44,415 nt of DNA from Flavobacteriales bacterium (lineage in GTDB: Bacteria > Bacteroidota > Bacteroidia > Flavobacteriales > BACL11): assembly GCA_002712715.1 (NCBI GenBank), contig PAUF01000010.1, forward strand, positions 46,424-90,838, in the 5' to 3' direction. The stretch's first letter is position 1. Every line of letters starts with the position of its first letter. Position numbers and translations under genes: made by a program. A model generated the notes under the pieces. The model had not been told where the DNA came from, searched no databases, and saw only the letters and a list, made by a program, of their open reading frames with translations. Positions 28,581-39,300 of the stretch are shown here, in pieces.

Positions 28581-29192
28581 GTGAAAATAATTTGTATTGG
28601 AAGAAATTATATGGATCATATTTCAGAATTAAATAATAATATTCCCAAAAAACCTCTATTTTTTTTAAAACCAGATACAGCTATTCAACCAAAAGGTCAC
28701 CCATTTTTTATTCCTGATTTCTCAAATAATATCCATTATGAAGTAGAAATAGTAATCAAGATAAATAAAACAGGAAAGTATATCGATAAAAGCTTTGCCT
28801 ATAAATACTTTAATGAAATTAGCATTGGTATAGATTTTACAGCAAGAGACCTACAAGATGAATGTAAAGAGAATGGTCACCCATGGGAAATCTCAAAAGG
28901 GTTTGATGGATCAGCTCAAATCAGCAATAAATTTATAGACAAATCTGAAATAGATTTACAAAACCTTAATTTTTCTTTAAAAAAGAATAATGAATTAGTA
29001 CAAAAGGGTAATAGTAGTAATATGATATTCGACTTCTATGAAATCATCTCATATATATCAAAATTTTATACGCTAAAAATAGGTGACCTTATTTATACAG
29101 GCACTCCATCAGGAGTAGGGCAAGTTGTACAGGGAGATTTTCTTGAAGCATTTATTAATGATGAACCAATGATGCAAGTAATTATAAAATAA
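28581..29192 (+). CDS. Fumarylacetoacetate hydrolase family protein
   Basis: 203 aa; CIGRNYMDHISE, FLKPDTAIQ, HYEVEIVI, TARDLQ, YTGTPSGVGQV. Confidence 0.9.
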   Translation: MKIICIGRNYMDHISELNNNIPKKPLFFLKPDTAIQPKGHPFFIPDFSNNIHYEVEIVIKINKTGKYIDKSFAYKYFNEISIGIDFTARDLQDECKENGHPWEISKGFDGSAQISNKFIDKSEIDLQNLNFSLKKNNELVQKGNSSNMIFDFYEIISYISKFYTLKIGDLIYTGTPSGVGQVVQGDFLEAFINDEPMMQVIIK

Positions 29193-29194
29193 AT

Positions 29195-29749
29195 TCATTT
29201 GAATTTCATTCTATAATCAACTTTTACTTTACCTCTCATTATATGATTGAGTTTTCTATTAATCATTTTTTTTCTCAATAAAGAAATATGATCTGTAAAT
29301 AAAATACCTTCTATATGATCATATTCATGCAATATAACTCGTGCATTTATATCATTAAATGAATCAATGTGACTTTCAAATTTTTCATCAAAATATTTAA
29401 TAGTAATTTCCGAAAACCTAAAAACATCCTCTCTAATATCAGGTATACTTAAACAACCTTCAGGGAAAGGCCACTTATCACCTCGTTGACTAAGAACTTC
29501 AGCATTAATAAAAACTTTTTTTATAGGATTTGGATTTTGATTATCATCAATTGATATATTAGATGTATCAACCAAAAAAATTCTTAATGATTTATTTATT
29601 TGAGGAGCTGCAATACCAACTCCATTAGCCGCATACATTGTTTCCCACATATTCTTAATTAAAATATCTAAACCATAATAATCTTTTCGAAGATCTGAGC
29701 ATTTCTCTTTCAACACTTGAGAACCATAAGCTACAATTGGGTAAATCAT
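29195..29749 (-). CDS. def: Peptide deformylase
   Basis: 184 aa; GVGIAAPQI, EGCLSIP, HEYDHIEGILF. Confidence 0.95.
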   Translation of the reverse strand: MIYPIVAYGSQVLKEKCSDLRKDYYGLDILIKNMWETMYAANGVGIAAPQINKSLRIFLVDTSNISIDDNQNPNPIKKVFINAEVLSQRGDKWPFPEGCLSIPDIREDVFRFSEITIKYFDEKFESHIDSFNDINARVILHEYDHIEGILFTDHISLLRKKMINRKLNHIMRGKVKVDYRMKFK

Positions 29750-29750
29750 T

Positions 29751-30719
29751 TTAAAATAAGTTATTGATTATCTGCTCAACACTTAAGTTTTCAGCTTCAG
29801 CCTTATAATTTTTCAAGACTCTATGTCGTAATACAGACACAGCAACCTCTCTAACATCTTCAATGTCAGGAGAATATTTCCCTTTTATTGCGGCATTACA
29901 TTTAGATGCAATTAATAGATATTGAGAAGCTCTGGGACCAGCACCCCATTCAATATATTTATTATTATTTTCAGAATTATGTTTAATTGGTCTTGTCTTA
30001 GTAACTAAATTAACTATATATTCTAAAACATTGTCAGTAACTGGCATTCTTTGAATTAAATCTTGATATTTAATAATTTCATCAACAGTAAGTACAGGAT
30101 TAATATTTACATTACTAATAGTATTTGAAGATTTTATTATTTCGATTTCTTCTTGAAAACTAGGATATTTTAAAACGACACTAAACATAAAACGATCTAA
30201 CTGTGCTTCAGGGAGTGGATACGTTCCTTCTTGTTCAATTGGATTTTGAGTAGCTAAAACAAAAAACGGCACATCTAATTTATATGTATTTCCAGAATTA
30301 GTTATAGATTTTTCTTGCATCGCTTCTAATAATGCTGATTGAGTTTTTGGTGGTGTTCTATTTATTTCATCAGCTAAAATAATATTTGAGAATATAGGTC
30401 CTTTTATAAATTCAAATGATCTTTGAGCATTCAGAATCTCAGAACCAACAATGTCAGATGGCATAAGATCAGGGGTAAATTGTATTCTTGAAAAACTTAA
30501 ACCCAAAGCTTTAGCAATAGTTTGCACCAATAATGTTTTAGCTAAACCAGGAACACCTATTAATAAACAATGACCATTACAGAAAATGGTGATCAAAACA
30601 TCTCGAACAACATTGTCTTGACCTACTATAATCTTGGAAATTTCATTTTTAAACCCATTATAACTAGAAACAAAACTATCTAATAATTGAACATCATCTT
30701 TTCTTTCCATTTTATTCAA
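29751..30719 (-). CDS. MoxR-family AAA ATPase
   Basis: 322 aa; GVPGLAKTLLVQTIAK Walker A, IILADEINRTPPKTQSALLEAMQE Walker B, ATQNPIEQEGTYPLPEAQLDRF. Confidence 0.93.
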   Translation of the reverse strand: MNKMERKDDVQLLDSFVSSYNGFKNEISKIIVGQDNVVRDVLITIFCNGHCLLIGVPGLAKTLLVQTIAKALGLSFSRIQFTPDLMPSDIVGSEILNAQRSFEFIKGPIFSNIILADEINRTPPKTQSALLEAMQEKSITNSGNTYKLDVPFFVLATQNPIEQEGTYPLPEAQLDRFMFSVVLKYPSFQEEIEIIKSSNTISNVNINPVLTVDEIIKYQDLIQRMPVTDNVLEYIVNLVTKTRPIKHNSENNNKYIEWGAGPRASQYLLIASKCNAAIKGKYSPDIEDVREVAVSVLRHRVLKNYKAEAENLSVEQIINNLF

Positions 30720-32037
30720 TCCATTTTTCTAGAGACTTACATGTACTAAATTCATTATCTATAAATATATATGTAATATCTTTCTTAACTTCTATCCAAT
30801 CATCAATTAATAATTGCTTCTTATGACTTAAAGATAAATCATAAATGGCATTAAAATCATTTTCTAAATTTGCTTGATGTTCATCAATCTTTTTAACAAC
30901 TTTAACAATTCTATACGATATTCTTCCATCCTCATTAGTAAATTCTAATACCTGAGAAATATCACCCTCATTCATCTGAATAATCTCAAATCTAAGATCA
31001 GGAGGTAATTCATCAATCATAAAATATGAAGAACCATTTGTTGGATTAATAATAAATCCCGAATTATTAGCACTAGGGTGATCAGAAAATTCTCTTGCAC
31101 AGTGAGAGAATTCCAATGAAGAATTAACAATACTATTTCTGTGTTCTAATAATTCTAATCTACTCTCCTTCAATTCAGAAGAAAGTACTTGAGGTTTTAA
31201 TAAAATATGACGAATATTTATTGATTCTCCTCTTCTCTCTATAACCTCTAAGATATGAAAACCATATTGAGTCTCTACAACCTCTGAAACCTCCCCAATC
31301 TGTAAAGAGAAAGCAACCGATTCAAACTCAGGCACTAAATCTCCTCTGGAAACAAAACCGATTTCTCCATTATTTTTTGCTGATTCAGTATCATCAGAAT
31401 ACAATGAAGCGAGTGTTCCTAGATCTTCTCCATTGTTAACTCTATTTCTAAAACTAATTAGTTTTTTTCTTACACGACTTTTCTCTTCTATACTAATTTC
31501 AGGAATTTTAACAATTTGGGATAATTCAACACGAGTAGGCATAATAGGAATTTGATCATTAGTAGCAAGATCTTTAAAGAAAAGTTTAACTTCTTCAGGA
31601 GTTACAGAAACAGTAGAAGTGATTTTAGATTGCATTCTTTGACTTAATAATTGCTCTTTAAAAACATCAAAAAAATCCTTTTTGATCTCTGCTAATGATT
31701 TCCCCTCAAAATATTCTTCAACAGCTGATTCGGAACCTAACTGTCTAATTAATGGATTTAATCTATTATCTAATTCCTTATTAACATCATCAGATGAAAC
31801 AACTAAACTATCTATTTTTGCGTGATGACAAAGTAATTTCTGATACATCATTTCTTGAATAATATCGCATTTGAGATTGCTCTTATCAGAATATCCTTGA
31901 TTCAAATACTGAATATACTGTCCTTCAATATCAGAATATAATATTATTTCATCACCAATCTTGACAACAATATTATCAACTATTTGAGATTGAATAAAAT
32001 TAGTTATAAAAATAAAAAAAATAAAAAATTTTTTCAT
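30712..32037 (-). CDS. SurA-like periplasmic peptidylprolyl isomerase with two parvulin regions
   Basis: 441 aa; signal peptide; NGEIGFVSRGDLVPEFESVAFSLQIGEVSEVVETQYGFHILEVIERRG; IRHILLKP. Confidence 0.88.
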   Translation of the reverse strand: MKKFFIFFIFITNFIQSQIVDNIVVKIGDEIILYSDIEGQYIQYLNQGYSDKSNLKCDIIQEMMYQKLLCHHAKIDSLVVSSDDVNKELDNRLNPLIRQLGSESAVEEYFEGKSLAEIKKDFFDVFKEQLLSQRMQSKITSTVSVTPEEVKLFFKDLATNDQIPIMPTRVELSQIVKIPEISIEEKSRVRKKLISFRNRVNNGEDLGTLASLYSDDTESAKNNGEIGFVSRGDLVPEFESVAFSLQIGEVSEVVETQYGFHILEVIERRGESINIRHILLKPQVLSSELKESRLELLEHRNSIVNSSLEFSHCAREFSDHPSANNSGFIINPTNGSSYFMIDELPPDLRFEIIQMNEGDISQVLEFTNEDGRISYRIVKVVKKIDEHQANLENDFNAIYDLSLSHKKQLLIDDWIEVKKDITYIFIDNEFSTCKSLEKWIE

Positions 32038-32879
32038 TGGGACTGAATTTTAATCTCATTAGAATTATAAGACTGTTTATAAAGTTCATTAAAAACAGAA
32101 TCAATAAATTGTATTTTATTTTTATGTTTCAAAATATTTCTAATATCTTCATACAAATATGATAAAGGAGCAAAGCTTCCTTTTTCTCGAAAATCATTTA
32201 CAAATATAATATACATCAAATTATCAACGGTTATACTATTAATTTTATTTTTTGAATATAGTAGATTTTTTTGATTTTTAATAGATAATTCTGATAATTG
32301 AGACTGTATAATACTTACATCATTCCATAAAGAATCATTTAAGTAATAAAAAACAGAATTCATATCACAGAACTTATCTAACTGATCAATTGAATAAGTA
32401 CTGTCAAGTAACTTATCCTTAATATAATTCAGTGTATTTCTATCACGATCAATTACTATTAACTTAAACTTAAAAATATCATTTTTTAAATAAATGAAAT
32501 CTTCTTGTCTAATACATTGTTCTTCATAAAATTTTTTAATTTGAAACTTATTAATATTTGTATCAAAATTATTTAACAATATATTTTTATACTCCTCAAT
32601 AATTAACCTCTGTTCATAAATTTTTACTTTTTCTTTAATATTATATTCTTCAAGATCAATTTTACTTTTAGCGTGATTAAAAATAATCTGATGAAGCAAC
32701 CAGTCCTCAATATAACTTTGAACAAATTTAGCGCTATCCAGATTATAGGTATTATATAAAAGTGATTCAATCTCTGATAATTTTAAAGAAACATCTTGAT
32801 ATTTTACTAAATAATCATCTCTATTATCAGAGCAATTACTAAGAAAAAAAAATAATATTATTGCTTTTAAGTACCTCAA
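32034..32879 (-). CDS. SurA-like lipoprotein apparently lacking a parvulin domain
   Basis: 281 aa; lipobox-like FFFLSNCSDN; placed between two parvulin genes; no parvulin GxLG...GYHI signature visible. Confidence 0.6.
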   Translation of the reverse strand: MRYLKAIILFFFLSNCSDNRDDYLVKYQDVSLKLSEIESLLYNTYNLDSAKFVQSYIEDWLLHQIIFNHAKSKIDLEEYNIKEKVKIYEQRLIIEEYKNILLNNFDTNINKFQIKKFYEEQCIRQEDFIYLKNDIFKFKLIVIDRDRNTLNYIKDKLLDSTYSIDQLDKFCDMNSVFYYLNDSLWNDVSIIQSQLSELSIKNQKNLLYSKNKINSITVDNLMYIIFVNDFREKGSFAPLSYLYEDIRNILKHKNKIQFIDSVFNELYKQSYNSNEIKIQSQ

Positions 32880-32880
32880 T

Positions 32881-34827
32881 TTATTTTATAATAGAATATA
32901 AAATTTCTGAATCTATCTCAACAGCATACTTTAATCTTAATGCATCAACCCATTTTTTTTCAAGATAATTTTGGTAATCGGAAATAACTTTACCTTTAAT
33001 ATCTTCTAACTTCTGTAAACTACTCTCATTAATATCAGTAATATCTATTAGAACAATAGACCCATCATCTAATTTCGTTTCGGTGATACCAATATCCCAA
33101 TTTACTTGATCCAATATCGAATTTTTACCTCGAGCAAAGTCACCTTCTTCTATACGTAAATTCAATTGACTATTTTTATTGATAGTGGAAATAATATCAT
33201 CATTATCAATTAGCCCTCTATTCTTTCGCCAGACTAAGGGTTTAAGTAAATATAATTTACTGGGATCTTCCAAATAATATATGCTAGCGGAAACCATATA
33301 ATCAGTATAATAATTATCCTTATTATTTGAATAAAATTCATTAAGACCAATAGTATCAGACATTGACTTAGACCAAACGTTTCTATTCATAATCTCAAAT
33401 TTCATTATTCCATCTCTAAATTCTTCAAGTAACATGCGATATCCATCATTTTCTTGTAATAATTTAGATTCCTTATATTCTAAACACTTAAAGTCTATAA
33501 ATCTATTGTACATTTCTTCAAATGTAAGTCCCTCGCCTTGGTTAACTAAAATAAAATCCTTAAAATCATTTTGAGAATACCATGTCTCATTTAGAGCAAA
33601 AAGATACCTTTTATCAATTGAACTTCTTAACATTTCATTTTCCGATAAATTACCAATAATCATCATTTCTAAATTCAAATCTTTTTTTATAGTATTTAAA
33701 CGATAATCGTGATAAATATGCTTTCTGAAATTATATTCTTTTTTTAAATTCTTTAAAAAAGAAATTTCACTTAAATTACTTCTAGGACTTTTTTCTATAT
33801 TTCTTTCAATAAAAGTTCTTTCTTCTTCAAAAGAACCAATATGTTTTCTATCTAATAATTTTACAATATGCCAACCTTTTTCTGTCAAAAATGGTTCAGA
33901 GTAATTCCCAATAGTTTCAATAGAAAAAGAAGCTTCCTCAAATTCTTTTGCAGATGAAAAAACACCTATCCATCCAGGTATTACACCTCCATTAACAGCA
34001 GTTGATCTGTCTTCTGAAAATTTATCTGCTAAATCTGTAAATGAAGATCCTTCGTTGAGTTTTTGGTATATTTCATCAATTTTCAATTTTATCTTATTTG
34101 TTTGTGTCGGTGATGGAGATGGTGGTAACTTTAACATTATATGAGCTACTTGAATTTCACCGACTGCTTTTCTTTTATCATTAACTTTTATAATATGATA
34201 TCCGAACTTTGTCCTTACAACTTCAGAAATATCACCAATCTTTGTATTATATGCAACAGTTTCAAAATCATATAGCAAATCAAAACATGAAAAATATCCA
34301 AGATTTCCATTATTATACTGACTTTCAGAATACATTCTAACAGCATCATCGAAAGAAATCTTTTTAGACTCAATCATTGATCTTACCATAACTGCCTTAT
34401 TGTATTTTGATAAAGTATCATCATCTTTATCTAATTTAAACAAAATATGTGAAGCATTAATATCATATTGCATTCGTTCAAATGCCTCATAAATTAACTT
34501 TTCCTGAAAATTCTTATCCTGTAGATAGCTATTAGCAAGTTGTTTACTATACATCTGCAATTCTGCAATGAATTCTGCTTCTTGATCAATACCTAATGCA
34601 CTAGCTTCTAGCACTTGTAATTTATAATTAATGTAAAGATCAATGTAGTAGTCTAAATATTCTTTATTAATTTTTTCTTGATTATTTTTCATTAATGTGT
34701 GAATAAACTCTTCTTTAGAAACTAATTCTTCATCTCCATTAATATCAGTAATTTTAAGAATATTTTGTGAATGAACTAAATAAAATTGAAATGTAAATAT
34801 GATAATAAAATAAAACTTTTTTTTCAT
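32881..34827 (-). CDS. Periplasmic parvulin-type peptidylprolyl isomerase, two PpiC domains
   Basis: 648 aa; signal peptide; NASHILFKL...GNLGYFSCFDLLYDFETVAYNTKIGDISEVVRTKFGYHIIKV and VAHIMLKL...GGVIPGWIGVF...TEKGWHIVKLLDR. Confidence 0.9.
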   Translation of the reverse strand: MKKKFYFIIIFTFQFYLVHSQNILKITDINGDEELVSKEEFIHTLMKNNQEKINKEYLDYYIDLYINYKLQVLEASALGIDQEAEFIAELQMYSKQLANSYLQDKNFQEKLIYEAFERMQYDINASHILFKLDKDDDTLSKYNKAVMVRSMIESKKISFDDAVRMYSESQYNNGNLGYFSCFDLLYDFETVAYNTKIGDISEVVRTKFGYHIIKVNDKRKAVGEIQVAHIMLKLPPSPSPTQTNKIKLKIDEIYQKLNEGSSFTDLADKFSEDRSTAVNGGVIPGWIGVFSSAKEFEEASFSIETIGNYSEPFLTEKGWHIVKLLDRKHIGSFEEERTFIERNIEKSPRSNLSEISFLKNLKKEYNFRKHIYHDYRLNTIKKDLNLEMMIIGNLSENEMLRSSIDKRYLFALNETWYSQNDFKDFILVNQGEGLTFEEMYNRFIDFKCLEYKESKLLQENDGYRMLLEEFRDGIMKFEIMNRNVWSKSMSDTIGLNEFYSNNKDNYYTDYMVSASIYYLEDPSKLYLLKPLVWRKNRGLIDNDDIISTINKNSQLNLRIEEGDFARGKNSILDQVNWDIGITETKLDDGSIVLIDITDINESSLQKLEDIKGKVISDYQNYLEKKWVDALRLKYAVEIDSEILYSIIK

Positions 34828-34842
34828 TGATATAAATTTAAA

Positions 34843-36312
34843 TTATCTACTATAATTGGGGGATTCTCTTGTGATTGTCACATTATGTGGATGACTTTCT
34901 GTTATACCAGCAGCAGTAACTTCTACAAACTCTGCACTAAGCATATGATTAATATCTTTAGAGCCTGTGTACCCCATTCCTGATCTAAGACCTCCTATCA
35001 TTTGATAAACAACTTCAGAAAGCAGTCCTTTATATGCTATTCTACCAACAATACCTTCAGGAACTAATTTTTTAGCATCAGTGTTGCCTGCTTGAAAATA
35101 TCTATCCTTGGAACCATTTTGCATAGCTTCTATTGAACCCATACCTCTGTATGTCTTAAACTTTCTACCCTCATATATTATTGTTTCTCCAGGGGCTTCT
35201 TCAACACCAGCTAACATTGAACCTAGCATAACTGAACTTGCTCCAGCTACTAAAGCTTTAACAACATCCCCGGAATATCTAATACCACCATCAGCTATTA
35301 AGGGGATTTTATTTTTCTTACACTCATTGTATACATCCATAACTGCTGTTAATTGAGGAACTCCAACTCCCGCTACCACTCTTGTTGTGCAAATAGATCC
35401 AGGACCAATTCCAACCTTAACAGCATCTGCTCCTGCATCAATAAGCATTTTTGCTGCTTCAGATGTTGCAATATTCCCTACTATAATATCTAATTTATTA
35501 AATTTAGCTTTCAAAGCTTTTAATATATCAACAACTCCTTGAGTATGACCGTGTGCAGTATCAATAATAATTGCATCTACAGATGCCTTAACTAAACTTG
35601 TAACTCTCTCAAAAACATCATCAGTAACACCAACTGCAGCTGCGACTCTTAATCTACCATATTCATCTTTACATGCATTAGGACGCATTCTGTTCTTTAT
35701 TATATCCTTGAAAGTAATTAACCCAACTAATTCATTATTAGAATTAATCACTGGCAACTTTTCTATTTTATTTTCCTGAAGAATTTTCTCAGCATTAGCT
35801 AAATCAGTAAACTGAGTTGTTATAATTGAACCTGAAGTCATGACGTCTGAAACAAGTAAATCCATATCCTTTTCAAAACGTAAGTCTCTATTGGTAACAA
35901 TGCCAACTAATCTCTTCTTTTCATTAACTACAGGAATGCCTCCAATTTTATTTTCTTTCATTGTGGAAAGCACTTCACTTATATTAGCTTGAGGAGTAAC
36001 AGTAATAGGATCCAAAATCATACCACTCTCTGACCTTTTAACCTTCCTAACTTCTATTGATTGTTCATCAATAGTCATATTCTTATGTAAAACTCCAATT
36101 CCTCCTTCTTGGGCAATAGCAATAGCCATTTTAGACTCTGTGACAGTATCCATTGCAGCAGAAACAAAAGGAATATTTAGATTAATATTTTTTGAAAAAC
36201 GAGTCTTAGTACAAACATTATTTGGTAAGATATCTGAAAATCTCGGGATAACTAAAACATCATCAAACGTCAAACCTTTAGATAGTATTTTTTTATTCAA
36301 ATCTTCTTTCAT
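34843..36312 (-). CDS. guaB: Inosine-5'-monophosphate dehydrogenase
   Basis: 489 aa; [20 protein letters not shown] pair, [36 protein letters not shown]. Confidence 0.97.
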   Translation of the reverse strand: MKEDLNKKILSKGLTFDDVLVIPRFSDILPNNVCTKTRFSKNINLNIPFVSAAMDTVTESKMAIAIAQEGGIGVLHKNMTIDEQSIEVRKVKRSESGMILDPITVTPQANISEVLSTMKENKIGGIPVVNEKKRLVGIVTNRDLRFEKDMDLLVSDVMTSGSIITTQFTDLANAEKILQENKIEKLPVINSNNELVGLITFKDIIKNRMRPNACKDEYGRLRVAAAVGVTDDVFERVTSLVKASVDAIIIDTAHGHTQGVVDILKALKAKFNKLDIIVGNIATSEAAKMLIDAGADAVKVGIGPGSICTTRVVAGVGVPQLTAVMDVYNECKKNKIPLIADGGIRYSGDVVKALVAGASSVMLGSMLAGVEEAPGETIIYEGRKFKTYRGMGSIEAMQNGSKDRYFQAGNTDAKKLVPEGIVGRIAYKGLLSEVVYQMIGGLRSGMGYTGSKDINHMLSAEFVEVTAAGITESHPHNVTITRESPNYSR

Positions 36313-36328
36313 ATTATTAAATTGACTG

Positions 36329-36357
36329 CAAAAATACTAATTTAAATGAAAGACAAA
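36329..36357 (-). promoter_or_regulatory. Candidate Bacteroidota-type promoter upstream of guaB
   Basis: On the minus strand: TTTG (36357-36354), 17-nt spacer, TATTTTTG (36336-36329), 16 nt before the guaB ATG. Confidence 0.55.
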
Positions 36358-36379
36358 AAAGAAACGAAATTTTATGCGA

Positions 36380-39300
36380 TTATCTTATCAATGAAACCAC
36401 TCCTGTTTTCTGTATTATTTGTCCAACTCCATCAATATACTCAATATGATATACATAATCCCCATTTTGTACAGGTAATCGTTCATATGTACCATCCCAG
36501 CCTTTATTAGGATCAGATGTTAAAAATATTAGTTGACCATTTCTAGTATAAATAGAAAATGTATATCCCAATTCCGAAACAAAAGATGTAATAGGCTTAA
36601 ACAACTCATTGTGCTCATCATCATTAGGGGTAAATGTATTTGGGACAAACAATTTTGGTGTCTGGGATACACAAGAAATATTCGATAAAGATCTTTCAAA
36701 AAATCCGTATTGATTTCCATTACCCTCTACCGCTTCAATATAGTAACAAAACCTTCCATTACCATCAACAAAATCACTAACTAAGTCTACAAAATTTAAG
36801 CTATCACCTGGATAAAAGGTATGTATAGGAATTAATACAAATGGTTCTCTATTTACAGATCGATATAAATTATAATAAGAAACCCCTCCTAACCATTTAT
36901 TATATGAATTAAATGAAAGTGTATTTGTATACCCATCAGGGTAAATAATAGCTCCATAGTCAGTATTAATTTCAGTTTCTAATAAAATACTTGTAGAAAT
37001 TGAAGTATCATTAAATCCGATCACAGAAGGCGTAGAAATTCTTTTATTACATGTATCAATTGGATATATATGATATTGATATGAATTTAATTGAGTTTCA
37101 ACGTTATTATCATAAAAATAAATCATATCACCATTATTAGGAAAAGGTATAGAAGCAATATTAATAAAATTGTTATTATTTAAAATACTTCTATCAATTT
37201 CAAAAGAGGAAATGATAGCAGAGTTATCTATATAGCATGAGATATCAATACCACCATCATCATGATTTACATTTGAAGTAGTTATATAATTAAAATCTGG
37301 TTTCTTGGGTAAATCAGCAAAAAAAGTGACTAAATCTGAATTTGCGACATAAGTAGAATCAAAATTATATGCTAAAATTGTAATTTCATAAGTGCATGAG
37401 TCAATAATATCCTCTAACAAGAATTCAGTCTGTGAACTATTTAATCTAATTGTATTCCTAGGATCAATACCACATGTAGTTTCTAAAATTTGAATGTTAT
37501 AATGATCTATACCACCATCCCAATTAATATAGTCATTCCAATCCATAAATATAGAATGATCACAAGCATCTAATGCTGCGATTAAATTAATTGAATTATG
37601 TTCTGCACTAGTAGCTGATGCATTACCACAACTATCAATAGCTCTAATCTGAAATAGTTCTGAATTATTTACGGCATTTGAAGATAAATCTACATAGTTA
37701 GTATTATTTAACCCAAAAACAGAGTCGATTGTAACCCATACTCCAAAATTATCCTGTTTATAGATAGCGTAGAAATCACTTCCAGCAGCTGGTTCCCAAC
37801 TAATTACTGATTTACCAGAATTATTTACAGAAACATCAGAAATAATTGGTTGATCAGGCTTTATTGTATCTAATAGATTAATATCAGCTATAGAAGATTT
37901 AGAAACACATCCACTAACATCTCCTATTTCAACATAAAATTCTGGATTATAATCACAATATTCAGCATCATGTATATAATTTAACAAAGGAGTTGTAAGT
38001 ATATTATTAAAACCTTCATTGTAATTCATTAAATAAAGATTATAATCTAAAAAAGATGTAGCTAAAAGTGGATTATGAATTGGATTCCAATTCAAATTCG
38101 CAGTAACTCCTTGATTTACTGGAGTAATATCCATATAAATACTTTGAAGAGTATCAGATTCTAATGTAGAAGACAAAACTCCACATGCTTCTTCAGTAGA
38201 TAAAAAATAAAACTGCGTAGATTGGTCCCCGTTAGCACCAATGTGTGTATATGTAGTTTCAGGAAAATAAACACTATCAATTAGAGTAAATGGCCCATTT
38301 ATATCATTAGAATGATAAACCATATAAGGTTCAGCTGTCGGTGGAGCTCCATCAACAAATTTCCATGTTAAAGTAATATCTCCATTATCTTCTACAGACA
38401 CACATCTCAAATCTGGTATAGGTGGTACCACTGTGATTTTTATAGTAGCAATACTAATTCCATTTGCAGGACAAAAATCGTCATATGCCTTAACTAAAAA
38501 TGTAAATACATTGGAAGTAACACTGCAACCCACATCAGCCTCCATGTGAGCACAATCAGTCTGCCATTCAAAAACACCTGAAACAATTCCAGGTGATGAA
38601 AATGGAGGTGTAATCCCAGCCCCATTATTAAATGTTGCACATGGTGGGTTTACACAGCTATTAACATTAATAAAATCAGTTGCAAATTGACCTCCGGAAA
38701 CATCTAAAGTAACATCTTGAAGAACTCCCCCATTGTAAGTATCTAAATCTTCAGCATCAATATTAAAACTAATCAAATCTCCTGCATAAACAGTAGTTTC
38801 ATAGGAAGGAAGTAAAGTCACAGGATCTGTAAAGGCCTCAGAGATAACAGGAGGGTCATTAAATCCATCTTGAGGTTGAGCATACAAGCCGCAATCTACA
38901 AGAACAACCTGAACCTCTCTAAAAACTTCTGCTACTAATTGACCACATTTATAAGCTTCAACTTTTATACACGTAACAAAAATTCCTGAAGTCAATGATG
39001 TATAAGTAATCTCACCAGTAGTAGCGTCTAATGTTGGGCTACCAGGTATGGGCTCAATGACTGAGTAGGGAGCAGAAAAAACTAAAGCTGTAGAGCTAGG
39101 ATTAGAAGCGGTATAATTAAGATTTTCACCTAATGGCTCTCCCCAAGAATAAGTAATTGCATCCAGTTCATCATCTGAAGCATTGTGAGAATATGAAAAT
39201 TCATATCCAGTACAAATAATAGTTTTAGCTAGTTCTTTAAATTCTGGTGAAGAATCAAAGCATGGATCTGCAGGGATAGCATTACCCGTGACAGGATCAG

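Noticed and set aside
36140-36325. Plus-strand ORF opposite guaB 5' end
   Set aside because: Antisense shadow of a strongly conserved gene; no supporting motif.
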